From: a virus
Direction: 5' to 3' (one strand)
Virus record (IMG/VR): IMGVR_UViG_3300008113_000133
Location: 1-39,328 of that record
Length of the DNA stretch: 39,328 nucleotides
Shown in pieces: positions 22,331-29,702 of this stretch; within the stretch, counting starts at the first letter, position 1, and the number at the start of each line of letters is the position of its first letter. The notes under the pieces are model-generated. The model was given only the letters and a program-made list of their open reading frames with translations. It was not told where the DNA came from and did no database searches. The position numbers and the translations under genes were made by a program.

Positions 22331-24388
22331 GGCGTAGTGCCAACGTCTCTTGCCTGTCGCCTCTCGTCTGCGGACCAACCCGAGATCCTTGAGAATCGCG
22401 GCCACCTGCATCTGGTCCGAGCGGTTTTGGCGCTCCAGTGGTTTTTTGATTCCGTGAGTAAGAACGTCCTCAATCGTGAGCACATCACTAGAGCGCCTGC
22501 GGGCAAGATATTCCTCAATGGCACTACGCCATGGCGAGTCAATCACGTAGTTATCATTCTCTTCGGTCACCTTGACTTCCATCTCAACAGGTAGCCGATT
22601 GGTCTCACCTGCCCTGTAGGCATGTACAACAGCGGACCAAATCGCATCGCGTTCAAGCATTAGCGAAGCGGTATCAATCTGGTCCTGCTGCGTCTTAGTG
22701 GTCGGGATGACCCAGAAGCGGCGGTTGCCAGTTTCATCCACTAGAAACCCAGTGGTTTTGTTAGTTGTGCCGACGATGATGCCACGCCTTGGAAACGACT
22801 CAACCTCCTTGCCATATGGCACGCGCATTAGATCAATAGCCTGCGAAAGAAAGGCTTTTACCTGTCCCGCGTGCCGCCTACCTGTGATGTGGTCAAGCTC
22901 CGCCCATTCCATCATCCACGACCGATGGAGCACCATCACGTCGTCTTTTGTGCTGATGTCGCCTAATGCATCTGAGAAGAACGGACCACCTAGGCAACCC
23001 CAGAAGCTGGACTTGTAGGCGCCTTGATCGCCCATCAATACGCAGGCGGTGTCGTGCTTGCAGCCAGGGTTGAAGGCACGCGCCACAGCACCGATCAGCG
23101 TGCGCTTGAGCATCTCGTCATAGATGGTCGGCTCTGGCAGCGCGGCATCGCACGGCCGCAGGTAAGCGGTGGCCAGCCTGTCGATGTAGGTCGGTGCAAC
23201 GTGGTCGGCGCAGTGCTCTAGGTAAAGGCGCACCGGGTCGTATGGCTTTTCGCTTGCCACCTGGACCAAGCAGTCGATGGCAAGCTCTTTGCCGACCTTG
23301 TAGCCCTGCTCTGCCAGCTTGAGGTAATAGCGGTCGACGCCTTCGATCACTTGGTTATCGACCTCGATCTGCTGGGTAAAGATGTTGAGCCTGATGTCAC
23401 CGGCATTGCGACGCAGGTACTCCAATAGCTCAGCGGCCTCCAGCTTCTCTGGCTTGCCGCCTACTGGCGCACGACCGCCTGAATGCGGCTCCGGGTCAGC
23501 GGTGCGGCCACCAGGTTCACGCCGTACTGGGCTAGCGCTACGCCATCCGTCTTTCTTGGCCATGTCGCCAAGGGTGCCGAGCGTGATGCCGGATTTCTTA
23601 AAGCTCCGCCATTTGCGTTGGCAGTCGCTGGGTTTGTGCTTAGCGGACTGCGCCGACCACTGCTCCCATTGATCGAGCAGGCTGTCGTCACCGACGCTGT
23701 GAAGCGACATGCCAACCGCAAGCCAGTCGTCGTAGTCATCAGCGCGGCTGGCATCCAATGCGGCGAGGTATGACCGCGCGCGATCTGCATCGCCCTGCGG
23801 ATCAGGCATCTGGATCAGCTCGGCGCGTACTGGCTGCGGCTGCGGCTTGAGCATCCGCTCAATTAATCCAAGCGGCGCTTCTGCTATGTCGCGGTCGCCT
23901 GGCCCATGACCTGGCACCCAGTAGTAGCCGGTGGTTTGTGGGTGCGCACCGGCCACGACGGACTGGCAGCCGTTCCATCGCAACTCCACTTGCTCGGCTT
24001 TGCCGTCGTCATCAATGACGCCGGTCTTGTATTTGCGCGTGGCGATCGCATCCCAGTACTGCTCAGGCACGCGGTAGATGATTTGCATCCGGCCATCGCG
24101 GCCTGACTTGACCACCCAGCTGCGCGGCAGGGATGACAGCGGCAGATCCCACTCGGCCAAGAGCGTGCTGGCTGACTTGCCGTCGTGATCCAAAAACAAC
24201 AGACCACCGGACGGCACGCCGCAGCACACGCCAATGGCACGTGCGCGACCGCCGCTCAGTTCGGCCAGCAGCGCATTCTTATTAAGTGGGTTGTCTTGCC
24301 ACGCCGGCTGATACGGGCGCTTTTGGCCATCAACAGCGACATAACCCCAATCGTCGGGCAGACGGCTTAGCTCATCGCGCAAGTTCAT
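22322..24388 (-). CDS. Primase-helicase (AEP primase, PriCT, VirE-like P-loop ATPase)
   Basis: 688 residues. The N-terminal 170 residues look like an archaeo-eukaryotic primase / prim-pol: VAVDGQKRPYQPAWQ, then GLLFLDHDGK with D67 and D69 as probable metal ligands, and SGRDGRMQIIYR (95-106). Residues about 203-265 match a PriCT domain (DYDDWLAVGMSLHSVGDD and QRKWRSF). The C-terminal half is a VirE-type P-loop ATPase with Walker A GDQGAYKS (453-460), Walker B WMMEWAELD (491-499) and GTTNK (540-544). It would prime and unwind phage DNA. It is probably the main replication protein and overlaps the ribbon-helix-helix gene upstream by four bases. Confidence 0.9.
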   Translation of the reverse strand: MNLRDELSRLPDDWGYVAVDGQKRPYQPAWQDNPLNKNALLAELSGGRARAIGVCCGVPSGGLLFLDHDGKSASTLLAEWDLPLSSLPRSWVVKSGRDGRMQIIYRVPEQYWDAIATRKYKTGVIDDDGKAEQVELRWNGCQSVVAGAHPQTTGYYWVPGHGPGDRDIAEAPLGLIERMLKPQPQPVRAELIQMPDPQGDADRARSYLAALDASRADDYDDWLAVGMSLHSVGDDSLLDQWEQWSAQSAKHKPSDCQRKWRSFKKSGITLGTLGDMAKKDGWRSASPVRREPGGRTADPEPHSGGRAPVGGKPEKLEAAELLEYLRRNAGDIRLNIFTQQIEVDNQVIEGVDRYYLKLAEQGYKVGKELAIDCLVQVASEKPYDPVRLYLEHCADHVAPTYIDRLATAYLRPCDAALPEPTIYDEMLKRTLIGAVARAFNPGCKHDTACVLMGDQGAYKSSFWGCLGGPFFSDALGDISTKDDVMVLHRSWMMEWAELDHITGRRHAGQVKAFLSQAIDLMRVPYGKEVESFPRRGIIVGTTNKTTGFLVDETGNRRFWVIPTTKTQQDQIDTASLMLERDAIWSAVVHAYRAGETNRLPVEMEVKVTEENDNYVIDSPWRSAIEEYLARRRSSDVLTIEDVLTHGIKKPLERQNRSDQMQVAAILKDLGLVRRREATGKRRWHYAPS

Positions 24389-24582
24389 TTGGACTCCTTG
24401 GCGCGGCGCATGGCTTCTTCAACCGCAAGGCGGATTACGGCGCTGCGGGACAAGCCAGCAGTCCGCTGCCGATCCAGCCACTGCACCTGCTGCGGCGTGA
24501 ACAAAACTGAGATGGGATGCACAATTTTGGTTGAGGGCTTGCCAAGCTTAGCGGGATCCGCTATGGTTGCAGGGCACCTCAC
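24385..24582 (-). CDS. Ribbon-helix-helix (CopG-like) DNA-binding protein
   Basis: 65 residues from a GTG at 24582. ISVLFTPQQVQWLDRQRTA followed by LSRSAVIRLAVEEAMRR is a standard CopG/Arc-type ribbon-helix-helix: a strand, then two helices with SRSAVIR. The stop overlaps the primase-helicase start (ATGA). Another GTG 20 codons in (MHPISVLFT) may be the true start. It lies at the divergence of the two transcription arms, so it is a good candidate repressor of both. Confidence 0.8.
   Translation of the reverse strand: MRCPATIADPAKLGKPSTKIVHPISVLFTPQQVQWLDRQRTAGLSRSAVIRLAVEEAMRRAKESK
24539..24567 (+). promoter_or_regulatory. Candidate promoter for the IbrA / EctC-ParB operon
   Basis: TTGCCA (24539-24544), 17 bases, TATGGT (24562-24567) on the plus strand. 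It would start transcription about 20-30 bases before the GTG at 24597. It overlaps the 5' end of the divergent ribbon-helix-helix gene, so regulation by that protein is possible. Only moderate similarity to consensus. Confidence 0.45.
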
Positions 24583-24596
24583 GGCTGCACTCGCTT

Positions 24597-24767
24597 GTGA
24601 ACCCTATTTACCGAATCACCTACCAACGCCCGTGGGGCAGATGCGTGGTTAACACCACGCAATTTGCTACTGAAACGGAATTGCGGATTGGCTTTGCCAA
24701 ATCATACAAAGGTTGCGATCTTCTTGAAATTCAAGACGTAACAAAAGAGTATTTACCAAACTCATGA
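24597..24767 (+). CDS. Short protein upstream of the IbrA-like gene
   Basis: 56 residues from a GTG at 24597 (an in-frame TTG at 24567 would add ten). NPIYRITYQRPWGRCVVNT followed by ELRIGFAKSYKGCDLLEIQ looks like a small beta-alpha protein. Its stop overlaps the next start (ATGA), so it is translationally coupled to the IbrA-like protein. No family recognised. It may be a subunit or regulator of the cassette. Confidence 0.6.
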   Translation: MNPIYRITYQRPWGRCVVNTTQFATETELRIGFAKSYKGCDLLEIQDVTKEYLPNS

Positions 24768-26083
24768 GCAGAACCTATTTAGAGCAAAATGTTTACGACG
24801 CCGCTATCGAGCGGCTCGACTTCATCTTTCAGCATTTCACCCGTGTGTACGTCTCCTTCTCTGGTGGCAAGGACAGCGGTGTTCTCTTGAATCTCGTTTG
24901 CGACTACGTGCGAGAGCGCAAGCTGCCGATTAAAATCGGCGTTCAGATTATGGACAACGAGGCCAACTACACGCATAGCGAGGAGTTCATGCATCGCATT
25001 CTCCAAGCCAACCGGGACATCCTTGACATCTATTGGTGCTGTTTGCCCATCACGCTGCCTTGTACCGTCTCGTCCTACGAGATCGACTGGCAGTGCTGGG
25101 GCGAGGCCGACCGCCACCGCTGGATCCGACCTATGTCGCAGCAGGATTACATCGTCAACCTGCAGAATCATCCTTTTGGCGACCTGTTCATCGAAAACAT
25201 GGACTATGCCACCTTCTGGAATATGTTCGCAGAGTGGTACAGCCAAGGCCAGCCATGCGCCAACTTGATTGGCATTCGCACCGTCGAATCGCTGAACCGG
25301 TTCAGGGCAATTCTGAACCAAGACAAGGAAACCATGCTCGGCCGCATGTGGACCAAGAAAAACACGGCGCATACCTACAACTGCTATCCGATTTATGACT
25401 GGCGCACAGAGGACATCTGGACCGCTAACGCCAAGTTTGGATGGGATTACAACAACCTTTATGACGTGTTTTACATGGCTGGCATCCCCATCAAAAAGAT
25501 GCGGGTTGCCTCGCCGTTTATGTCAGAGTCCAAATCCAGCCTTGCCATGTATCGGGTGATCGACCCGCAGGTCTGGGCAAGGCTTTGTGCCAGGGTCGGC
25601 GGTGCAAACTTTATGGCCACCTACGGCAAACAGCTTGATTACAAATCTTTCAAGCTGCCTGCAGGCCACACCTGGAAATCCTTTGTGAAGTTCCTGCTGG
25701 CTACCTTGCCGGATCAATCAAGCGCAAATTTTAAGCAGCGCTTCATCCAATCAATCCGCTACTGGGGCAGGGTGGGGCGCGGTCTTCCTGAAGCCATCAT
25801 TGAAGCACTTGGCCGTATTGGCATTCGCTTCTACATCAATGGCACCACACGCCACGGTGGAAACAATCTGCGCCGTGTCGTAATCAAGGTTCCGCCTGAT
25901 CATCTCGATGATCTACCCTGCCACAACAGCATGGTCACATCTTGGAAGCGGTTTGCTATTACGGTTCTAAAAAACGACCACACCTGCAAATACTTGGGTT
26001 TAGCGCCAACGCAAGAGCAGCAGCGCCGCCAAAGATCAATCCAACGCAAGTACAACCAAGTCCTCAACCGTTCCGCTAAATGA
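24764..26083 (+). CDS. IbrA-like PAPS-reductase-family ATP pyrophosphatase (DUF3440)
   Basis: 439 residues. The N-type ATP pyrophosphatase loop SFSGGKDSGV (31-40) and the conserved CYPIYDWRTEDIWTANAKFG identify the PAPS reductase family. The longer body with AGIPIKKMRVASPF and YRVIDPQVWARLCARVGG, and the C-terminal SWKRFAITVLKNDHTCKYLG (393-412), match DUF3440 proteins such as E. coli IbrA. These enzymes adenylate or otherwise activate a substrate; true PAPS reduction is not implied, and the substrate is unknown. In bacteria IbrA pairs with IbrB, a ParB-domain protein, and here an IbrB-like gene follows with a four-base overlap. The family assignment is firm, the function is not. Confidence 0.93.
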   Translation: MSRTYLEQNVYDAAIERLDFIFQHFTRVYVSFSGGKDSGVLLNLVCDYVRERKLPIKIGVQIMDNEANYTHSEEFMHRILQANRDILDIYWCCLPITLPCTVSSYEIDWQCWGEADRHRWIRPMSQQDYIVNLQNHPFGDLFIENMDYATFWNMFAEWYSQGQPCANLIGIRTVESLNRFRAILNQDKETMLGRMWTKKNTAHTYNCYPIYDWRTEDIWTANAKFGWDYNNLYDVFYMAGIPIKKMRVASPFMSESKSSLAMYRVIDPQVWARLCARVGGANFMATYGKQLDYKSFKLPAGHTWKSFVKFLLATLPDQSSANFKQRFIQSIRYWGRVGRGLPEAIIEALGRIGIRFYINGTTRHGGNNLRRVVIKVPPDHLDDLPCHNSMVTSWKRFAITVLKNDHTCKYLGLAPTQEQQRRQRSIQRKYNQVLNRSAK

Positions 26084-27021
26084 AAATCCTGAACGCCGCT
26101 CAGCTCCCTGATGATCGCGTTGTGCAATGCCCACGCGGTGGTTTTACTAGTCATCGTCTTGTCGTTGAAACCGATGGCATGGGCTACAGCATGACTAAGA
26201 CTGTCATTCACCCTGGCAAGCCGCACCGCTGGCACTATCAACACCACCTCGAAACGTGCTACTGCGTTAGCGGCAAAGGCGTGTTGATTAATGAGGCAAC
26301 GCAGGAAATCACGGGCATTGGGCCCGACATTACCTACGTGCTGGACAAGCATGATGCCCACACGTTTGAAGCTTTAGAACCCACCACGCTGATCTGTGTA
26401 TTCAACCCACCCCTCAAAGGAGATGAGCTGCATGACCAGAACGATTCATACCCTTGGCGATCCCCGGTCTACTCTGTTCGCAGTATTCCTATCGAGAAAG
26501 TTACCGCCAATGATTACAACCCCAACTCTGTGGCACCGCCTGAAATGGCACTACTCGAAACATCCATCTGGGAAGATGGTTACACGCAACCTGTCGTGGT
26601 CGTGCATGATGCCGAGCGTGACCTTTATGTGGTCGTTGACGGTTTTCACCGATTCCTGACCCTTAAAAACAGCCAACGCATCCGCGAACGCGAAGGTGGT
26701 CGGCTGCCAGTGGTTGTGCTCCGCAAAGAGCTGCACGACCGCATGGCATCCACCATCCGCCACAACCGTGCTCGTGGTTCGCACAACATCGAGTTGATGA
26801 GCGTGATCGTTGCCGAGTTGATCGAGATGGGCAAAGGTGATGCATGGATCTGCAAGCACATCGGCATGAGCCCTGATGAGCTGCTGCGCCTTAAGCAGGT
26901 GACCGGCCTTGCATCCCTGTTCCTTGGCAAAGATTTCAGCAAGGCATGGGACGTAGATCAGATTGACAACATCACAGAAGATCTCGAACGTGAAGCTCAA
27001 GAGGATCTGGTTGCCCATTGA
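26080..27021 (+). CDS. Ectoine-synthase-like cupin fused to an IbrB-like ParB domain
   Basis: 313 residues with two halves. Residues 1-125 match ectoine synthase (EctC): GMGYSMTKTVIHPG, HYQHHLETCYCVSGKG, YVLDKHDAHTF, and CVFNPPLKGDELHD. By comparison with structurally studied EctC, the iron ligands E58, Y86 and H94 and the substrate residues T41, C106, F108 and E116 are kept; an expected aromatic W near 21 is F22. Residues about 130-313 match IbrB: a ParB/Srx fold with YNPNS (146-150) and DGFHRF (187-192), then a helical region with RHNRARGSHNIEL and KHIGMSPDELLRLKQ. EctC normally cyclises a diaminobutyrate derivative; in this context the cupin may act on a different acceptor. No EctA or EctB gene is present. 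Confidence 0.9.
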   Translation: MKILNAAQLPDDRVVQCPRGGFTSHRLVVETDGMGYSMTKTVIHPGKPHRWHYQHHLETCYCVSGKGVLINEATQEITGIGPDITYVLDKHDAHTFEALEPTTLICVFNPPLKGDELHDQNDSYPWRSPVYSVRSIPIEKVTANDYNPNSVAPPEMALLETSIWEDGYTQPVVVVHDAERDLYVVVDGFHRFLTLKNSQRIREREGGRLPVVVLRKELHDRMASTIRHNRARGSHNIELMSVIVAELIEMGKGDAWICKHIGMSPDELLRLKQVTGLASLFLGKDFSKAWDVDQIDNITEDLEREAQEDLVAH

Positions 27022-27415
27022 TACCTGGGAGGAGATCCACTGCAACATGTGGGGCGAGGTGGCTAATCGCCGCCTCTTCCTGCAAAGGGCCGAGATCTTC
27101 ACCGGCAATCACCGCCTTTACGGGCGCTACATGCAACGGGTCACGGTGGAGTGGCCCAATAGCTGCATCAATGCACTGACTGACTACAACCTGAACCGCA
27201 AAGCATGGATCGGGCACGCAGCTTGCGCGCTAGCCCTTCAATGCCCTGAAGACATCACCAGACAAGCATGGGGACTTTTGACCGATGAGCAACGGACATT
27301 GGCGAACCGACAAGCGGATCGAGCCATTCGCGCCTGGGAGATGCGCTACCGCCAGAGTCTCGGAATACGTGCGGACGTGGAAAGCCCGCTGTTATTCGCA
27401 CGAGATTCCGGATGA
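26990..27415 (+). CDS. Protein of unknown function in the IbrA/IbrB cassette
   Basis: 141 residues from a GTG at 26990 (MKLKRIWLPIDTWEEIHCN), overlapping the EctC-ParB gene by 32 bases; a TTG at 26963 would add nine residues. Features: WGEVANRRLFLQRAEIF, GRYMQRVTVEWPNSCINALT, WIGHAACALALQCPEDITRQ and a helical end rich in A, R and W. It seems mainly alpha-helical. I do not know a named family. Its tight coupling with the IbrB-like gene and the following gene suggests a role in the same process. Confidence 0.75.
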   Translation: MKLKRIWLPIDTWEEIHCNMWGEVANRRLFLQRAEIFTGNHRLYGRYMQRVTVEWPNSCINALTDYNLNRKAWIGHAACALALQCPEDITRQAWGLLTDEQRTLANRQADRAIRAWEMRYRQSLGIRADVESPLLFARDSG

Positions 27416-27617
27416 AGTGCCAGTCAAGGTTGCAGCGTCAGGCCGTGCGCCATCGTGGCGGGCCGTTGCAATGGCTTTGCTGCAGAACGATCTGCATCTC
27501 TACCAACTCGGCTATGCACGACCTGCATACGATCAACAGCGCCGGGCCGTAACCATGGCTCAGATTGCAATGCATGGCGCCCCGGCAGATGGCACGCAAC
27601 TGGAGCTGCCGCTATGA
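27285..27617 (+). CDS. Small protein with an IbrA C-terminal-like (DUF3440-C) segment
   Basis: 110 residues. Residues 57-76, SWRAVAMALLQNDLHLYQLG, line up without gaps with residues 393-412 of the IbrA-like protein upstream (SWKRFAITVLKNDHTCKYLG): S, W, A, L, N, D, L and G are shared and K/R and Q/K swaps are mild. Upstream is VSEYVRTWKARCYSHEIPDE, a motif I associate with other phage proteins of this group. It overlaps the 141-residue gene by about 130 bases and its stop overlaps the helicase start (ATGA). It may be a stand-alone recognition domain that acts with IbrA. Confidence 0.75.
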   Translation: MSNGHWRTDKRIEPFAPGRCATARVSEYVRTWKARCYSHEIPDEVPVKVAASGRAPSWRAVAMALLQNDLHLYQLGYARPAYDQQRRAVTMAQIAMHGAPADGTQLELPL

Positions 27618-28957
27618 ACCTCCGCCCCTACCAACAGCAACTAATCAACGACATCCGCCTGCGGTACCAGCTAGGGCATAAGTCAGTCCTAGCAGTGCTG
27701 CCGACCGGTGGCGGCAAGACGGTGTGCTTTAGCTATATCGCCGAGCAAGCCAGCCGCAAGGGCAACCGCGTGCTGGTGCTGGTGCACCGGCAAGAGCTGT
27801 TGGATCAAGCCAGCCGCGCTATGCCCATGCCGCATGGCCGCATCAGCGCTGGCCGCAGCATGGATCTCAGTCGTGCCGTGCAGATTGCCAGCGTGCAAAC
27901 TGTTGCCCGCCGGTTGCACCTGCTGCCGCGTGATTTCTTCCAGCTTCTCGTGGTCGATGAAGCGCACCACACCACGGCCGGCACGTGGGCCAAGGTGGTT
28001 CAGCACTTTGCAGCCGCCAAACTGCTCGGCGTCACTGCAACACCAATCCGCTCAGACGGCCGCGGCCTTGGCGAGCACTATCAAACCATGGTGCAAGGCC
28101 CAACAGCACAGCAGCTCACAGATGCCGGATTCCTTGCTGCTGCCAAGGTGCTGGCACCGCCTGGATTCGACTCAACTGGCCTGCGCAAGCGGATGGGTGA
28201 TTTCGACCCCAAGGAGGCCGAGCAGCGCGTCGGCACGATCATGGGTGATTGCCTTGGCCACTACCGCAAGCATCTGCCAGGCCAAACGGCGATCGCGTTC
28301 TGTTGCTCCGTGGCGCACGCGGAGGCAGTGGCAGCACTCTTCCAGTCGGCAGGCATCGCCGCGGCCAGTATTGACGGCAGCATGGATACCACGCAGCGTC
28401 GGCAGCTGCTCAACGATCTAGGCACCGGCAAACTCAAGGTGCTGACATCTTGCGCATTGATCGGTGAAGGCGTGGACGTGCCAAGCGTCGGCGGCTGCAT
28501 CCTGCTCAGGCCAACGGCATCAGTGGCGCTGCACCTGCAAATGATCGGCCGGTGCTTGCGCCCGCAACCCGGTAAGCGCGCCGTGGTGCTGGATCACGTC
28601 GGCAACACTCTCAGGATGGGACATCACTTAGAGCGACGAGACTGGACCCTAGATGGCCTTAAAAAGCGCGACCGCGAGCAAGCGCCATCGGTCAAGGTGT
28701 GCCCGCAGTGCTTCGCCACCAGCGCCAGTGCGGTGCAGGTATGCCGCGAATGCGGCCATGTGTTTGCGCCACAGGAACGCCGCGAGCTGCAGCAGGTGGA
28801 TGGGGAGTTGGTGGAGATGGCAGTGGCTAAGCGGCGCGAGCAGTCCTCGGCTCGCGACCTGGATGCGCTCCGCGAACTAGCGCAGCAACGCGGCTACAAG
28901 CGAGGATGGGCGGAACGTGTCTACCAGGCGCGACTGGCTAAGAGGCATGGCATCTGA
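27614..28957 (+). CDS. SF2 DEAH-box helicase with a zinc ribbon
   Basis: 447 residues. Walker A PTGGGKT (30-36), DEAHH (115-119), GVTATP (139-144) and QMIGRCLRP (309-317) are the SF2 motifs of the DEAD/H group close to phage and UvrB/RecQ-like helicases. Near residues 360-382 four cysteines (C363, C366, C377, C380) form a likely zinc ribbon, KVCPQC and VCRECGHVF. It would unwind DNA during recombination or replication. It starts at ATG 27614 overlapping the previous stop and is followed by a VRR-NUC nuclease gene that overlaps its end. Confidence 0.92.
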   Translation: MNLRPYQQQLINDIRLRYQLGHKSVLAVLPTGGGKTVCFSYIAEQASRKGNRVLVLVHRQELLDQASRAMPMPHGRISAGRSMDLSRAVQIASVQTVARRLHLLPRDFFQLLVVDEAHHTTAGTWAKVVQHFAAAKLLGVTATPIRSDGRGLGEHYQTMVQGPTAQQLTDAGFLAAAKVLAPPGFDSTGLRKRMGDFDPKEAEQRVGTIMGDCLGHYRKHLPGQTAIAFCCSVAHAEAVAALFQSAGIAAASIDGSMDTTQRRQLLNDLGTGKLKVLTSCALIGEGVDVPSVGGCILLRPTASVALHLQMIGRCLRPQPGKRAVVLDHVGNTLRMGHHLERRDWTLDGLKKRDREQAPSVKVCPQCFATSASAVQVCRECGHVFAPQERRELQQVDGELVEMAVAKRREQSSARDLDALRELAQQRGYKRGWAERVYQARLAKRHGI

Positions 28958-29303
28958 GCAAACCATCCAGCAAGAGATCCGCATTGCCTGCAGCAACGGT
29001 GACACACGCCTGTTCCGCAACAACACGGGCACGCTCAAGGACCAGAACGGCCGCCCGGTTCAGTTCGGCCTGTGCAAGGGCAGCGCTGACCTGATCGGCT
29101 GGAAGCGCATCACGGTGACGCCGGATATGGTCGGCAGCACCGTGGCTGTGTTTCTATCCATAGAGGTCAAGACTGCAACCGGCAGGCTGCGCCCTGAGCA
29201 GCAGCAGTGGCTAGATGCAGTCCAGGCGGCTGGTGGCATTGCAGGCGTGGCACGGTCGGTGGAGGATGCGGAGACATTTTTAAGAGATGTTGCCCAGGGT
29301 TGA
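28947..29303 (+). CDS. VRR-NUC domain nuclease
   Basis: 118 residues. The domain spans nearly the whole protein: FRNNTG near residue 23, KGSADLIGW (44-52) with D48, and IEVKTATGRLRPEQ (72-85) with E73 and K75 as the PD-(D/E)XK core. VRR-NUC proteins are stand-alone phage or repair nucleases acting on branched DNA. It overlaps the helicase stop by 11 bases and has an AGAGG sequence just upstream, so the two probably work together on recombination intermediates. Confidence 0.9.
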   Translation: MASEQTIQQEIRIACSNGDTRLFRNNTGTLKDQNGRPVQFGLCKGSADLIGWKRITVTPDMVGSTVAVFLSIEVKTATGRLRPEQQQWLDAVQAAGGIAGVARSVEDAETFLRDVAQG

Positions 29304-29327
29304 CCACGGCTGCGCATGGGCTATACT
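29300..29327 (+). promoter_or_regulatory. Promoter P1 (sigma-70-type, TTGACC-N16-TATACT)
   Basis: TTGACC at 29300-29305, TATACT at 29322-29327, 16 bases between. The promoter and the bases between are shared with a second copy at 30024-30051. The expected start near 29334 coincides with a hairpin at 29334-29351. It drives the 62-residue gene. Confidence 0.75.
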
Positions 29328-29333
29328 GAAGGA

Positions 29334-29351
29334 GTCGGGAGCGATCCCGGC
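29334..29351 (+). promoter_or_regulatory. 5' leader hairpin with a GCGA tetraloop
   Basis: GTCGGGA (29334-29340), GCGA, TCCCGGC (29345-29351): a 7-bp stem, one T-G wobble, with a GNRA-type tetraloop, at the predicted transcription start. It may stabilise the mRNA or affect translation, since no strong Shine-Dalgarno precedes the next ATG. Confidence 0.55.
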
Positions 29352-29370
29352 ATCCACCGCACCTAGAAAA

Positions 29371-29559
29371 ATGAATACTCTCTCTGCCGGCCTCGAGGCA
29401 CTGGCCGACACGCTCCGCTCTGCGGAGGCTGTCGTTGCCGCCCTCCAGACCTTGCGGGACTCTGCCCCCGAAGAACGGTGGGAGGAGATCTGCAGCGATG
29501 AGCTGCTAGATGCTCTGCTGAGTGCCTGCCTGGATCTGGAGTACGACCTCGAGCGCTGA
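29371..29559 (+). CDS. Small acidic protein with its own transcription unit
   Basis: 62 residues: MNTLSAGLEALADTLRSAEA, then EERWEEICSDELLDALLSAC and a final acidic stretch. Predicted mainly alpha-helical and acidic. It sits between a strong promoter (29300) and a strong terminator (29567-29588), so it is expressed on its own. Small acidic phage proteins often mimic DNA or inhibit a host enzyme; that is a guess. No family recognised. Confidence 0.65.
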   Translation: MNTLSAGLEALADTLRSAEAVVAALQTLRDSAPEERWEEICSDELLDALLSACLDLEYDLER

Positions 29560-29566
29560 TGGCCAG

Positions 29567-29588
29567 GCCCGCTTCGGCGGGCTTTTTT
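29567..29588 (+). terminator. Intrinsic terminator after the small acidic gene
   Basis: GCCCGC (29567-29572) TTCG GCGGGC (29577-29582) followed by TTTTTT (29583-29588): a 6-bp GC stem with a UUCG tetraloop and a T-tract, on the plus strand, 8 bases after the stop codon. Confidence 0.92.
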
Positions 29589-29702
29589 ATTACTCAGCGG
29601 TCGGCGCTATCCGCAAGGACGCGCGCGGTGCTGCAGTCGCGGTGGCTGCAGCTGCAACCGTATCGGAGGCCGCCATCACTCCACTCCAATACCTCAAGCA
29701 TC

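Noticed and set aside
22279-22542. 87-codon minus-strand frame at the end of the primase gene
   Set aside because: It overlaps the primase C-terminus in another frame and has no protein-like features.
24779-25372. 197-codon open frame antisense to the IbrA-like gene
   Set aside because: Its codon pattern mirrors the conserved IbrA gene; amino-acid composition is unnatural and no Shine-Dalgarno is present.
24764-26083. Call as a true assimilatory PAPS reductase (CysH)
   Set aside because: The protein is much longer, has the DUF3440 body and C-terminus, and is paired with a ParB-domain protein, so IbrA-like is more apt.
26080-27021. Call as a chromosome or plasmid partition ParB
   Set aside because: No ParA partner and no central parS-binding HTH pattern; the sequence after DGFHRF matches IbrB-type proteins.
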